From Nemertoderma westbladi (Eukaryota > Xenacoelomorpha > Nemertodermatida > Nemertodermatidae), in NCBI GenBank assembly GCA_032718475.1, contig JAUCBJ010000401.1, forward strand, positions 1-36,531: a DNA stretch of 36,531 nucleotides. Direction: 5' to 3'. The translations under genes and the position numbers were made by a program. Shown here piece after piece: positions 22,430 to 31,802 of the stretch (positions are counted from its first letter, which is position 1; each line of letters starts with the position of its first letter). The notes beneath the pieces are model-generated. The model ran no database searches. It saw only the letters and a program-made list of their open reading frames with translations, and had not been told where the DNA came from.

Positions 22430-23247
22430 TTAAGCAGGTCGTTTCTCCAATGTCTCTAGCGCCTCATGCGCGTTTTGACCGATAAGTATTTGTACTCCAG
22501 GATAATCGGTGTCGAATCTAGGGATGTTAAGTTGCTGGGCTTGATCATCTTCGTCCCAATTATAAGGTTCTACTTGGCTGATAGCGAAGTTCTTTATTGC
22601 CACCATCTTTACTGACCTTATACTGTGTTCTCCTAGTTTATCCTGTGGAGTGGACAACGCACCTTATAATAATCGGCAGCTACGATGGATTTCCAAACCT
22701 GCATGATTCCTGACATGTTTAACTTAGTTCGGAATTTGGGTTGTCCAGCAAATATATCTTCGGCTAGATCTTTGTCGATGAATGTTCCTGTGCTGCCGGA
22801 ATCAAGGAGGGCATTCACTATATAACTCTTATTAGGTCCGTGAACCCTCAACTGAACTACAGGAAATTCTCGGATTCCTACGTTGGAAGTTGGTGTTTTC
22901 CAAGATGGTTGTCGTTCAGAAGTAGTTAGTGGGAGTTCGTTGTCGGTGGTTTCTTTCTCATACGTAAGTGCTCGATACACTGCGGTGTTTATTAGGTAAC
23001 AGGATTCATTTTCATCAGAGAATTCGTCAGTATAGAATCCTTCCATCTCAGAACTTTGGTCAGTGTCGTTCACATCACTGAATTGGACATGTAGTTCGGA
23101 CTCACTTACCTGACTCGGGCTGTTTCGATCGAATTCAGCGTGCAACAAGCTATGATGTTTCGCTCCGCACTTATTGCACCTTGCGTCGGAGTAACAGGTT
23201 CGCCGTTGATGTCCTTGTCTGAGGCAATTATAACACAACCATAACAA
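22430..23247 (-). pseudogene. BEL/Pao zinc knuckle and aspartic protease region, broken
   Basis: In one frame (23247-22633): CYNCLRQGHQRRTC and CNKCGAKHHSLLH zinc knuckles, then an acidic linker, then the protease active site LLDSGSTGTFID (DUF1758 type). Near 22640-22657 the reading shifts to another frame, which continues with QDKLGEHSIRSVKM and PGVQILIGQNAHEAL and ends at an in-frame TAA (22430-22432). The protease would process the gag-pol polyprotein; here the catalytic DSG is present but the domain is not in one frame. Confidence 0.85.
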
Positions 23248-24707
23248 TTATAACGCTTATCCCACATGACTTCACGTCTATCCTTCAATGATTTCTTTAA
23301 GAATTCATTACACGCATTTAGACGGTGCGGTCCGTCACACAGCACACATTTAGATTTGATGTTGCTTACCTTAATCTGAGCTACGTTATTCACCTTTGTT
23401 CTTTCCTCAGGCTTTCTTACATGAATTCTCTTAGGAGACGTAGGAGGAGTTTTTCTTACTTGTTCTCTCCTGTCATTGGTTCGAGGCTTGAATTTACTTA
23501 CGTCTTTTGTTGATTTGTTGACGTAGTATGATCTTTCAGTGTCTTTCCCGCTGTCCTCTTCCTGAGAGAGTTGGCTTTCGCCATCGTCTGTATAACACAC
23601 AAGTGTTACCTTTCTTCTAGAAACGGGTTTCTCACTTACCTTACTTTGCGATGTCTTCTCTCTGGACTGCTTTATGAGCTGTAATTTCACCTCGCCATCC
23701 AAGAATGACATGAGATCAGCCATAGTAGGGTCTCGTTGTTGTTGTTCCATCATATATAACACTTTCTTGTCCCAGCGCGTACCTACTCCACCCTTCGGTA
23801 AAGTAGAAGCCACTGCCCTAATAACCATAGCACTCTGATACTCATGAGACTTACCTAGCCAATCTAATTGTCTGCAGATCTCCTGAATCTCATCAGAAAA
23901 CTCTATAATCCTGCTGCTAATAAACTTTCGGGGGGCTACCAACTTTGCATACAAATACCCAGCTATGTAATTCCTATTACCATACCTGAAGTTTAGAGTA
24001 TCCCAAACTTGTCTTAATCCATCTGGATGTCCAATAAATTTTAACGCCATTAACTTGGGAGGTCCTTCCAAGCATTTGATGAGGTATCTGAGTTTCTCTC
24101 CGTTAGATAGCACAGAGTTCTGTATGTTATCTTTATAATATTCATTAAAAGGTAACCATTTCATCTCATTTCCATTGAACTTGACGATCTCTCCAACCTT
24201 TACCGCTTGACGGGCTTCGGTTCTAGCCATTTGACGCGTAAAACTTTCTTGGGCCATCGTATTATTTAATATCGAGTTATCGGTATATAAATTTCTCGGA
24301 TTATGATCAGGTCTATATGGAATATCATTGTCAACAGGTTTATGATTACCCTTAATAGGATTTACTATAGGAGTTTCTACTTCACTAGCAGTATAGATGC
24401 GTGTAGGCTCCACACCTTGCGCATGAAATACTTCAGACCTAACGGGTTGACACATTGTTACAGGGGGTGGTGGTATACCCTTTTGTAAATTTACTAATGT
24501 ATCGCGTTCTAACGCGATACTTTGCTGCACTTCTTGCAACTCTAACCTACTTTCCCTTACTGTTCCCTTGAGTTGGTGAACAGTCCCTTCCAAATCTCGG
24601 ACCTGCCGGGAGGAACATTCTCGTTGTTCCCTCAGCTGCCCGAGCAAGAGACCCATCTCCCGTCGTCCCTCATCCACCCAATCCACCGCCGATGCGGGGT
24701 CCGCCAA
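23106..24707 (-). pseudogene. BEL/Pao gag (frameshifted in zinc-knuckle region)
   Basis: The open frame runs from after the ORF1 stop; the first in-frame ATG is at 24656 (MGLLLGQLREQ). An N-terminal coiled coil (~18-85 of the open frame) and a Pro-rich stretch (GIPPPPVTM) precede the DUF1759-like capsid core, with WLPFNEYYKDNIQN, LSNGEKLRYLIKCLEG, and WDTLNFRYGNRNYI. A basic linker and a first Cys cluster (CVLCDGPHRLNAC) follow. Near 23225-23255 the frame leaves the expected knuckle sequence and ends as unrelated residues at 23106. Gag forms the retrotransposon particle and packages its RNA. Confidence 0.85.
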
Positions 24708-24740
24708 CGTCGTAGCGGGCAGACGAGGGACAACGGGCGA

Positions 24741-26225
24741 TTATTCTTTAATATCTCTCTCGTTGTCTAAAACTGGAAGTGACTTGGGAACAGTCTTACT
24801 GGGCACAGATAGTTTAGTGCTGTGCAAAGGGAATCTAGAGGTGGTTTCTGGGAGTACAGGTGTCTCTAGCACCAAAGGGGTGGCTTTGAGAACAGGCCTA
24901 ATTATTTCAGACTCATCTACTATAGTAGGGAGTCTGTTTACGGTAATAATTTGGTCTGTGGGTTCTGTACTACCTACGGCTGTGCTAGCTAATTGTCTTC
25001 TAACAGCTGGGGGCAAATCAGGCAATTTATGACGGTGAGATGTTCTTCTACGCCTACTGAGACAAGATCTATTTCCTCCGCCTTCAGGATCGGTGGTATC
25101 ACCTTCTTCCAATGATGTATAGCCATGGCGTTTGGAAGTAGATTGACTCATCATCTGCATTCGACTATCCGTTAACTGTTTATTTATGTTGTCTTGCGTC
25201 TCTTGCAGATTTTCTAACTCCAGTTGGGTGGCCTCCTCAGACGCTCTCCGTTCTGCTTCTGCCACTGCCTTTGCCGCTGCCACAGCTGCTTTTCTTTCCG
25301 CTTCTGCCCCTGCCACTGCAACTACTGCCTTTCTTTCTGCTTCTGCCTCTGCCATTGCTGCTGCTACTGCTACTGCCTTTCTGTCTTCTATCCGCCTTTT
25401 CTTCACTTGGTCTTCTTGGGCTCTAGCTATGCGGAGACGTTCATCAAATTTAGCTTGGTCTGCAGCTAACATCTCAGTATCGATTGCGTCCAACAAAAGT
25501 TTGGCTCCTTCACTATTAGGGGAAAGTCCAGACAGCCGTCTCCTCAACTCTTTGTCTCCTAAGAATCGCTGATTGTCGGACAGATAAATGTCAATAGCGT
25601 CTCTAGTTCGCGGCTTCTCTGCTGCTGTTACTTCGCTCTCCACTTGAGAAAAGGTGGCGTTGGTTGATTCTTCATAGTGGTATGGGCGCTCAGCCAACTG
25701 AGATTTCCACTTGGCTGTTTCTTGAACCTTGAGGCTCACCCGCTGGAACCAAGTCTTGACAGCAACTTGCAACGACGTGTCCTGTTTTCTTTTGGATGTT
25801 TCCTCAAAAGCCGATAGGATTAGTCTAATACGTAGAGTTCTTTCGCGTACTTGATAAAGCAGCTTTTCCTGCTCTTGCGGTCCTTGCTGTTGTCGAAACA
25901 GCTGTTCCTCTAATCGCTCCAAAGAGCTTAAGAACCCTTGTACATAACCAGCTGCCGACCTCTTCCAAACAGCTGGATCCACGGTGTCTTTTGCCACTCC
26001 CATCTGGTGTATATCTTCCCAAGTGGCTTCTGATAAGTCAAACGGGAGTCCGAGTCCGGGGAAGTTCCATTGTGACTCGACAATAGACATCAGTTTTTCC
26101 CTCGCGTATCCCACATAACTCATGAACCTCATGAACTTAGGTCTCGACGGTTCTACACCCCTATCTGAGTCGCAGATGGTTACATCTAATAGACTGTCTG
26201 ACAGGTTTTGCTTTGTATCAGACAT
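24741..26225 (-). CDS. BEL/Pao element ORF1: 494-aa Ala-rich coiled-coil protein upstream of gag
   Basis: Starts at ATG 26225 (MSDTKQNLSDS) and ends at TAA 24741-24743. It lies in the same frame as gag, with that TAA and about 11 codons before the gag open frame's first listed residue. The N-terminal ~200 residues are mixed helical sequence with WKRSAAGYVQGFL and several Trp. Residues ~265-345 form an Ala/Glu/Lys/Arg segment with degenerate 'AEAERKA' repeats, almost certainly a long helix or coiled coil. The C-terminal ~130 residues are Ser/Pro/Thr-rich, with a basic RRRRTSHRH cluster. No enzyme motif is visible. A structural, gag-like role is inferred only from position; it could be an N-terminal gag extension cut off by a nonsense change. 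Confidence 0.7.
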   Translation of the reverse strand: MSDTKQNLSDSLLDVTICDSDRGVEPSRPKFMRFMSYVGYAREKLMSIVESQWNFPGLGLPFDLSEATWEDIHQMGVAKDTVDPAVWKRSAAGYVQGFLSSLERLEEQLFRQQQGPQEQEKLLYQVRERTLRIRLILSAFEETSKRKQDTSLQVAVKTWFQRVSLKVQETAKWKSQLAERPYHYEESTNATFSQVESEVTAAEKPRTRDAIDIYLSDNQRFLGDKELRRRLSGLSPNSEGAKLLLDAIDTEMLAADQAKFDERLRIARAQEDQVKKRRIEDRKAVAVAAAMAEAEAERKAVVAVAGAEAERKAAVAAAKAVAEAERRASEEATQLELENLQETQDNINKQLTDSRMQMMSQSTSKRHGYTSLEEGDTTDPEGGGNRSCLSRRRRTSHRHKLPDLPPAVRRQLASTAVGSTEPTDQIITVNRLPTIVDESEIIRPVLKATPLVLETPVLPETTSRFPLHSTKLSVPSKTVPKSLPVLDNERDIKE

Positions 26226-27420
26226 TTCGGTTTATACAGTTGAATGCCTACTGCTAGAAATACAGTTAAAGCAAGTCTAGTAATTCAGTATCACTGCAAG
26301 CCTAGCGATTAATTACCAATATCGTTACTCAGTGTAACGTGGTATATATATACAATATATTAGAATACCGGTATACACTTATAGTATATATAAGTATAAT
26401 AACAGACTAGGTCTAGTTACAGAATACCGGTATGTAATTTCAGTACAAATATATATAAAGCTATAATAAGCCTATTATAGATACCGGTATGTCAATTATT
26501 TAGAATAATTGAATTTCTGAAATTTTAGGGTTACTTAGTTACTTTAATTTACTCTATTACCGTTATTTGAGCAGTAGTCCAACTGATATTGAGACCTAAG
26601 TGTTGTATAACAGGCCTACTATTTTATAAATAGATTTGTTAGATTGATAATATTTATACCCATATGAGGGTTTTGTTACAATATTGAAATAGATGTTATT
26701 ATTTCTGGGAAGTAATCACTACACAAAAGCTGTGCGCTCTCAGTGAAGTGCTACTTATTGGACACTAAAACAAATAATTCTACTTCCTAAGTTACTTATC
26801 TACTAATTACTTACAATACGGGTGAGATTCAATCTCTAACTAAACACAACAAAATTATACGTACGAATTTTTAGGGTAATTTTACAGGGAACTACAACCA
26901 GTCTAACAGAAGGTTAGAATTTCTGGTTATTACAACGGACAGGATACTACGGTATTTGAAAATAACAAGCATTAGTAAATATATTGCGCCATCCAGATAG
27001 GAAAAATACCACCGTCTGACGACCTATAGCCGTATCGCTATAGGTACTACGTTATGTATCACGGAGTGTTCCTACCTGGAAGTTAATTACCGCGGTCTAC
27101 CAGAACCAACGTGCCTATTAACCACTTTACAACACAAATATACTGCCTACACAATAATTACTTTCGGAAAACACTGTACACCAAACCCTAAATTAGGTAC
27201 AAGTACTTATAAAACAGATAACCTGCAGTTAGAAATACTTGAACAGCTAAAAGAACCACGGTATCTGCTGGAGTGACCGGGGCACAAAATCACCAGTCTT
27301 TACCTACGCCAAGCAGCCCTGATGTAGTACTGGGGTTAATTTAACTATAACGGTATGTATAACATGCACAATTACTGTAGGAATAAACTTGGGGATATGA
27401 ATGTTGCGAATAATCGCATA
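26226..27420. other. Leader side of BEL element or flank; no gene seen
   Basis: AT-rich sequence with several 'taccggta' and 'aggcctac' words, and a short inverted repeat CTATAGC..GCTATAG near 27026-27044. The 5' LTR and primer-binding site should lie in or beyond this stretch, but no match to the candidate 3' LTR was found. Confidence 0.5.
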
Positions 27421-27422
27421 AG

Positions 27423-28005
27423 CTCTGAATAATAAATATTACGCTACGCGTACAAACTACTCAAACAAAAAACAGACTAAACGCTGGCAGACTACTATCA
27501 AGCCTAAATAAACCACAGTATATGCAGACTCCGAAATGATTAGTTAGTATGCGTTCTAACCTAGTAGTATGACTTATTCTTTTCGAGGGGTTTACCTTAC
27601 AACTCAAGCTGCCCCCACTTTCCTAACTAGCACTCTATCGGACAAATGCTCTACACACACGGCAGTCCTTTCAGACCCAACAACAGCCAGACAACAATCC
27701 AGCCTACAAATTATTCGAATAAGAATATTACGCTACCCGTACAGACTACACAAACAAAATATAAACCAAACACTGGCAGACTACTATCAAGCCTAAATAA
27801 ATTACAGTATATGCAGACTCCGAAATGATTAGTTAGTATGCGTTCTAACCTAGTAGTACGACTTATTCTTTTCGAGGGGTTTACCTTACAACTCAAGCTG
27901 CCCCCACTTTCCTAACTAGCACTCTATCGGACAAATGCTCTACACACACTGCAATCCGTTCAGACCTAACGACAGTCAGACAACAATCCAGCCTACAATT
28001 ATCTG
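27423..28005 (+). repeat. 290-bp tandem duplication (two copies)
   Basis: A block with 'ctggcagactactatcaag', 'atgcagactccgaaatgatt', 'cttattcttttcgagggg', 'cactctatcggacaaatgc' and 'cagacaacaatccagcc' occurs twice, starting at ~27484 and ~27774. Parts of the preceding unit's tail ('aatattacgctac.cgtaca') also precede copy 1 at ~27430. Divergence is low, so it is fairly recent. Short ORFs in it are non-coding in appearance. It could be a tandemly repeated leader of the BEL element. Confidence 0.9.
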
Positions 28006-29270
28006 TACAATATGGGCAGGCTTACACGCCTTCTACTCAATATTAACTTACAGGCAAATAAAACTGACAGAAATTAGTAAAATCCCAATAAAAACCAGGC
28101 GTCCCCGATTTAATCAAGACCTACCGGTATATAATTAACAATCGAATATTACTGCTGTACTTGTACAGTTGTAAGTACCGGTCCGGGTGATCAGGCAGTC
28201 AGGCCTACAGATTACCGGTCGACCGGTCCTTCAGCTTTATTGCATACACTGCAAACTAGAAAACAAACAAACTGTTACTGTTCGCGCTTTTAAGACCTCT
28301 GGCAGTTTAACCTGCCAAATCTATATGTCTTCTAGGTTATAAATATACTTTAGCTTATGACAAGTATTTGACACAAATAATTCTAAAATTAGCCGAAGCC
28401 AGTCTATGCGCGACCATTCACCCGCTGGATATACCCGTGAGACTGGATTCGGTTGCTTTAATTTGATTGTGGTGCAGGCCTACCGTAATATTAGATTGAT
28501 CGTTAATATAATTTCTGACAAATATTATTCACTTTCGGGAAATATTAGCAGTTCCTTTAGGGCGTGGCGCTCTATCTATATAAACAGAGCTATGACTTAC
28601 ACTATACACAACGGGATGGCTTATAGATCACCAAGGTGCATTCTTTAGGAAATGCTTTGTTACTCGGTCAAACACATACAGACTATTGCACACGACTGCA
28701 CACTGAATTGCCGATATTCACTGATTTTAATCATATATAAAGAGAATAGCAACCGACATTTGTAGGGCATATTAAGTAGCATTGAATTCACTACAAACCA
28801 CGATAATGTATGTCGCAATTGTTATATGTAACCGGTCTCTCTAACCTTAGTGTATCAAGAAGATTGGGGTTTCGGATCGTTATCAATATTCTTCCCAATA
28901 ACAATATGCAAACATCTTATACAATTAATAACAAACAGTAAATAGCAGTAAATAATGCGGTGAAAAGCAGTTTTAGTCAGTACGGTGACCAGGATATGGA
29001 ATATGTGCTTCCCCAGGTCCGGTAACAGTTTGATGATCTTATAATTAAAGACGTTCTAATGTTAGAATAATTCAGAAACATTCCACAGCCGGTGTTCTAA
29101 GCTGGGAAAAAACGTCATTACTGTACTGAATCATGTGAACTGTTGTACGTAGATTTTAACACAGAAAGAAAAGCTCTCATTGGCAAACTCCAGATTCTAC
29201 CAATTCCACCAATGTCTAAATGCCGAACTATTAGGGTGTTTTGCAGCCCTTAGTTAACACAGGCTACATC
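28006..29270. other. Non-coding, no gene seen
   Basis: Palindromic 'accggtcgaccggt' lies at ~28217 and a TATATAAA word at ~28578 (plus strand). An 80-codon open frame (28406-28648, plus) shows no domain. If the BEL 5' LTR survives it may be here (AATAAA on the minus strand at ~28237), but no matching LTR partner was found. Confidence 0.4.
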
Positions 29271-29274
29271 GCTG

Positions 29275-29362
29275 TGATTGGTTGACCATCGCTCTGATTG
29301 GTTGATCGAACAGAACAAAGAGGCTACACAAGTACAGCCAATCAGCCAACCAGCGGGCGGAT
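29275..29362. promoter_or_regulatory. CCAAT/GC-box cluster, promoter-like
   Basis: Two ATTGG boxes (29277-29281 and 29297-29301, in a repeated 'ct.tgattggttga' context), one CCAAT in the other orientation (29338-29342) and GGGCGG (~29355-29360) within 90 bp. In animals such clusters bind NF-Y and Sp1-type factors in proximal promoters. No start site or dependent gene can be assigned. It is a sequence-motif call only. Confidence 0.4.
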
Positions 29363-29461
29363 TGTGCCACTAGAAGCAACAGTTTAGAGGATTTGAGCGA
29401 ATGGGGGAAAACTGGATTACGAATGGAAAAGGCCAGTTATATCCCACAAAAGCTTTTACAA

Positions 29462-29823
29462 TATTTATTGAACATATATCGTAAAGTCCATCTTTATTGA
29501 ACATATATCGTAAAGTCCATATTTATTGAACATCTATATCGTAAAGTCCATCTATATTGAACATCTATCGTGAAGTCCATATTTATTGAGCATATATCGT
29601 AAAGTCCATATTTATTGAACATCTATCGTAAAGCCCATATTTATTGAACATCTATCGTAAAGTCCATATTTATTGAACATCTATCGTAAAGTCCATTTTT
29701 AATGAACATCTATATCGTAAAGTCCATCTTTATTGAACATCTATCGTAAAGTCCATATTTATTGAACATATATCGTAAAGTCCATATTTATTGAACATAT
29801 ATCGTAAAGTCCATCTTTATTTA
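29462..29823. repeat. 29-bp minisatellite, right array, ~12 units
   Basis: The same unit family and orientation as the array at 14050-15115 (tcgtaaagtccat + atttattgaaca). Variants 'tatatcgtaaag' and 'tctatcgtgaag' occur. The left edge is abrupt ('gcttttacaata' then the array). The right edge passes into 'ttatttattgatttattta'. Confidence 0.95.
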
Positions 29824-31009
29824 TTGATTTATTTAGGACCTACGTCCCTCAAGAGCCACTGACAATTAGACCAATTTTTGAGTACATACTAGGTTATTCT
29901 CCGTCGCCTCGGAAAGGTATAATCATCTCGGAAAGGTAACGCATACTTTTCTTGGAAGCATACAGTACACATCCCGGAAAGGATACTCATCTTAGATGAC
30001 ATGCACATCTCCAAAGGCATTACACATTTCAGAGAGCATAGATAATCTGTATGACATAGACCTGTGTGACATGTCTAAAGTTTATTTAAGTTTAAGGGGT
30101 GCTGATTTCATTTCTGATGCCAGTTTTCACTTTTACATAAATATAGTCTGTATGTCTGTCGGTATTTCTGTCTGTCAGTCAGTCTGTCTAAGACATTTAA
30201 AACATCAAAGACATCAAAAACCCCATTTTTTATGAACATATATCTTACTCGCGATAATTTTACCTGCAATATTTTTGCTCGCGATATTTTTACTCGCGAT
30301 ATTTTACACCAATACCAAATATTAAAGATTGCCACATGGCATACGTTTAGGCTTGTACTGTACAGACTGTGCAAGCCCGTACATATGCAAAAAGATGGCA
30401 ATAACTGTCTTAAATAACAGCAATAACTGTTTTAAAAATAAAAAATTCGCAGTTTTATTTAGTTAATTTAGTTATGTTTCAGTTAGTTAGCGTTTTAAAG
30501 TTTTAAAATCCGCAGAAAATATGGCAACATAATTTAAAGTTATACCGTTGAATATGCAGATTGATTAATTAGTTCCACAGTATGTACAGCGCATGGCAAT
30601 TAAATATTTATAATAAAAAGACGAAAATCCTGCCATCATCAATAATTGAATTTTTTATATTTTAATAATATATGAAATATAATCTACAGTAGGAAATAAA
30701 TAATAATATATTGAACAAATTGATGATTGGTGGAATAAGATGGGTGTGCGACTAAACCAGGACAAATAAAGGTATCTTTACTCCACCTATAGAGTAGAAC
30801 TAAGTTGATTAACTACTCGTTTATACAGATTGTAGGTGACCAATCCAAGCACAATAATTATCTAACAATGTAACCAACCAATGAGTTTAAAGACTATTAA
30901 CAATGGTAAGGCATTTACAGCAGTTGACGTTCCCACGAAAATATATTCTTTACTGCAGTCCTGACATCATGTTTCCATAGTTACCCCATACCTACAGTAC
31001 CAAAATCTT
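29824..31009. other. Non-coding, possible LINE tail and short tandem repeats
   Basis: On the minus strand 29824-29880 reads like a LINE 3' end ('CTCTTGAGGGACGTAGGTCC' then an AATAAATCAATAAATAAA tail), but this is a guess. At 30247-30303 a ~16-bp unit 'tactcgcgatatttt' is repeated about four times. At ~30150-30190 there is a ctgtctgt/cagtcagt simple repeat. No gene is seen. Confidence 0.4.
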
Positions 31010-31800
31010 ACAGGGCGCTTATTCTGTTCCATTGACTCAATGATATTGGTAGGAATAAATAAGTGTGGAACGCCCATGACATTTTATGTGGGCTTATTCA
31101 CATTGTATTGATTGTAATATTTTGGGAACGCCCATAACATCTTACGTGGTCTTATTGTGTTCCATTTTACTCAGGGTAACCTTTTCGAACGCCCATATCA
31201 TCTTACGTGGGCTTATTGTGTTCCATAGAATCAGGGTAACCTTTTGGAACGCCCATAACATCTGACGTGGTCTTATTGTGTTCCATAGAATCAGGGTAAC
31301 CTTTTGGAACGCCCATAACATCTGACGTGGTCTTATTGTGTTCCATAGAATCAGGGTAACCTTTTGGAACGCCCATAACATCTGACGTGGTCTTATTGTG
31401 TTCCATAGAATCAGGGTAACCTTTTGGAACGCCCATAACATCTGACGTGGTCTTATTGTGTTCCATAGAATCAGGGTAACCTTTTGGAACGCCCATAACT
31501 TCTGACGTGGTCTTATTGTGTTCCATAGAATCAGGGTAACCTTTTGGAACGCCCATAACATCTGACGTGGTCTTATTGTGTTCCATAGAATCAGGGTAAC
31601 CTTTTGGAACGCCCATAACATCTGACGTGGTCTTATTGTGTTCCATTGACTCAGGGAAACCTTTTGGAACGCCCATAACATCTGACGTGGTCTTATTGTG
31701 TTCCATAGAATCAGGGTGACCCTTTGGAACGCCCATAACATCTTATGTGACTATGTGAGCTTTATTATGTTCCACTGACTCAGGGGTATTGGTGCTCACT
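31010..31800. repeat. 60-bp minisatellite, ~11 good units plus decayed edges
   Basis: The core 31120-31760 has a 60-bp unit with 'ccttttggaacgcccataac', 'atctgacgtggtcttattgt' and 'gttccatagaatcaggg'. Edge units (31010-31120, 31740-31800) are diverged, as expected for homogenisation of the centre. The period is a multiple of three and the unit has no stop in at least two minus frames, which creates repetitive open frames of 199 and 177 codons. I regard these as by-products. Confidence 0.95.
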
Positions 31801-31802
31801 CA

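Larger units (their letters stand above)
17942..26225 (-). mobile_element. BEL/Pao LTR retrotransposon, degraded
   Basis: Order on the minus strand: extra ORF1, gag with zinc knuckles, aspartic protease (DSGST), reverse transcriptase (YMDD), RNase H, integrase (HHCC, DDE) and a terminal basic domain. RNase H upstream of integrase, DUF1759-like gag and DUF5641-like C-terminus are the BEL/Pao arrangement. The coding path is broken by in-frame stops at 24741-24743 (between ORF1 and gag), 22430-22432 and 21509-21511, and by frameshifts near 23225-23255, 22640-22657 and 19575-19588. The right end (5' LTR, primer-binding site) is not identified; the left end uses the tentative LTR. The copy cannot produce a full pol as it stands. 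Confidence 0.9.

Noticed and set aside
22325-25572. Plus-strand ORFs of 60-128 codons opposite the BEL element
   Set aside because: They are antisense shadows of gag and ORF1, low in complexity (Ala/Ser or Cys/Phe runs) and without domains.
27423-28005. The 290-bp pair as LTRs of a retrotransposon
   Set aside because: The copies are directly tandem, do not enclose coding sequence and lack convincing TG...CA ends.
28406-28648. An 80-codon plus-strand ORF as a small gene
   Set aside because: No domain, no supporting splice or promoter context, and length within chance for this region.
31142-31741. 199- and 177-codon open frames on the minus strand
   Set aside because: They are pure translations of the 60-bp minisatellite. 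Two frames are open at once, as expected when the period is a multiple of three and the unit lacks a stop.
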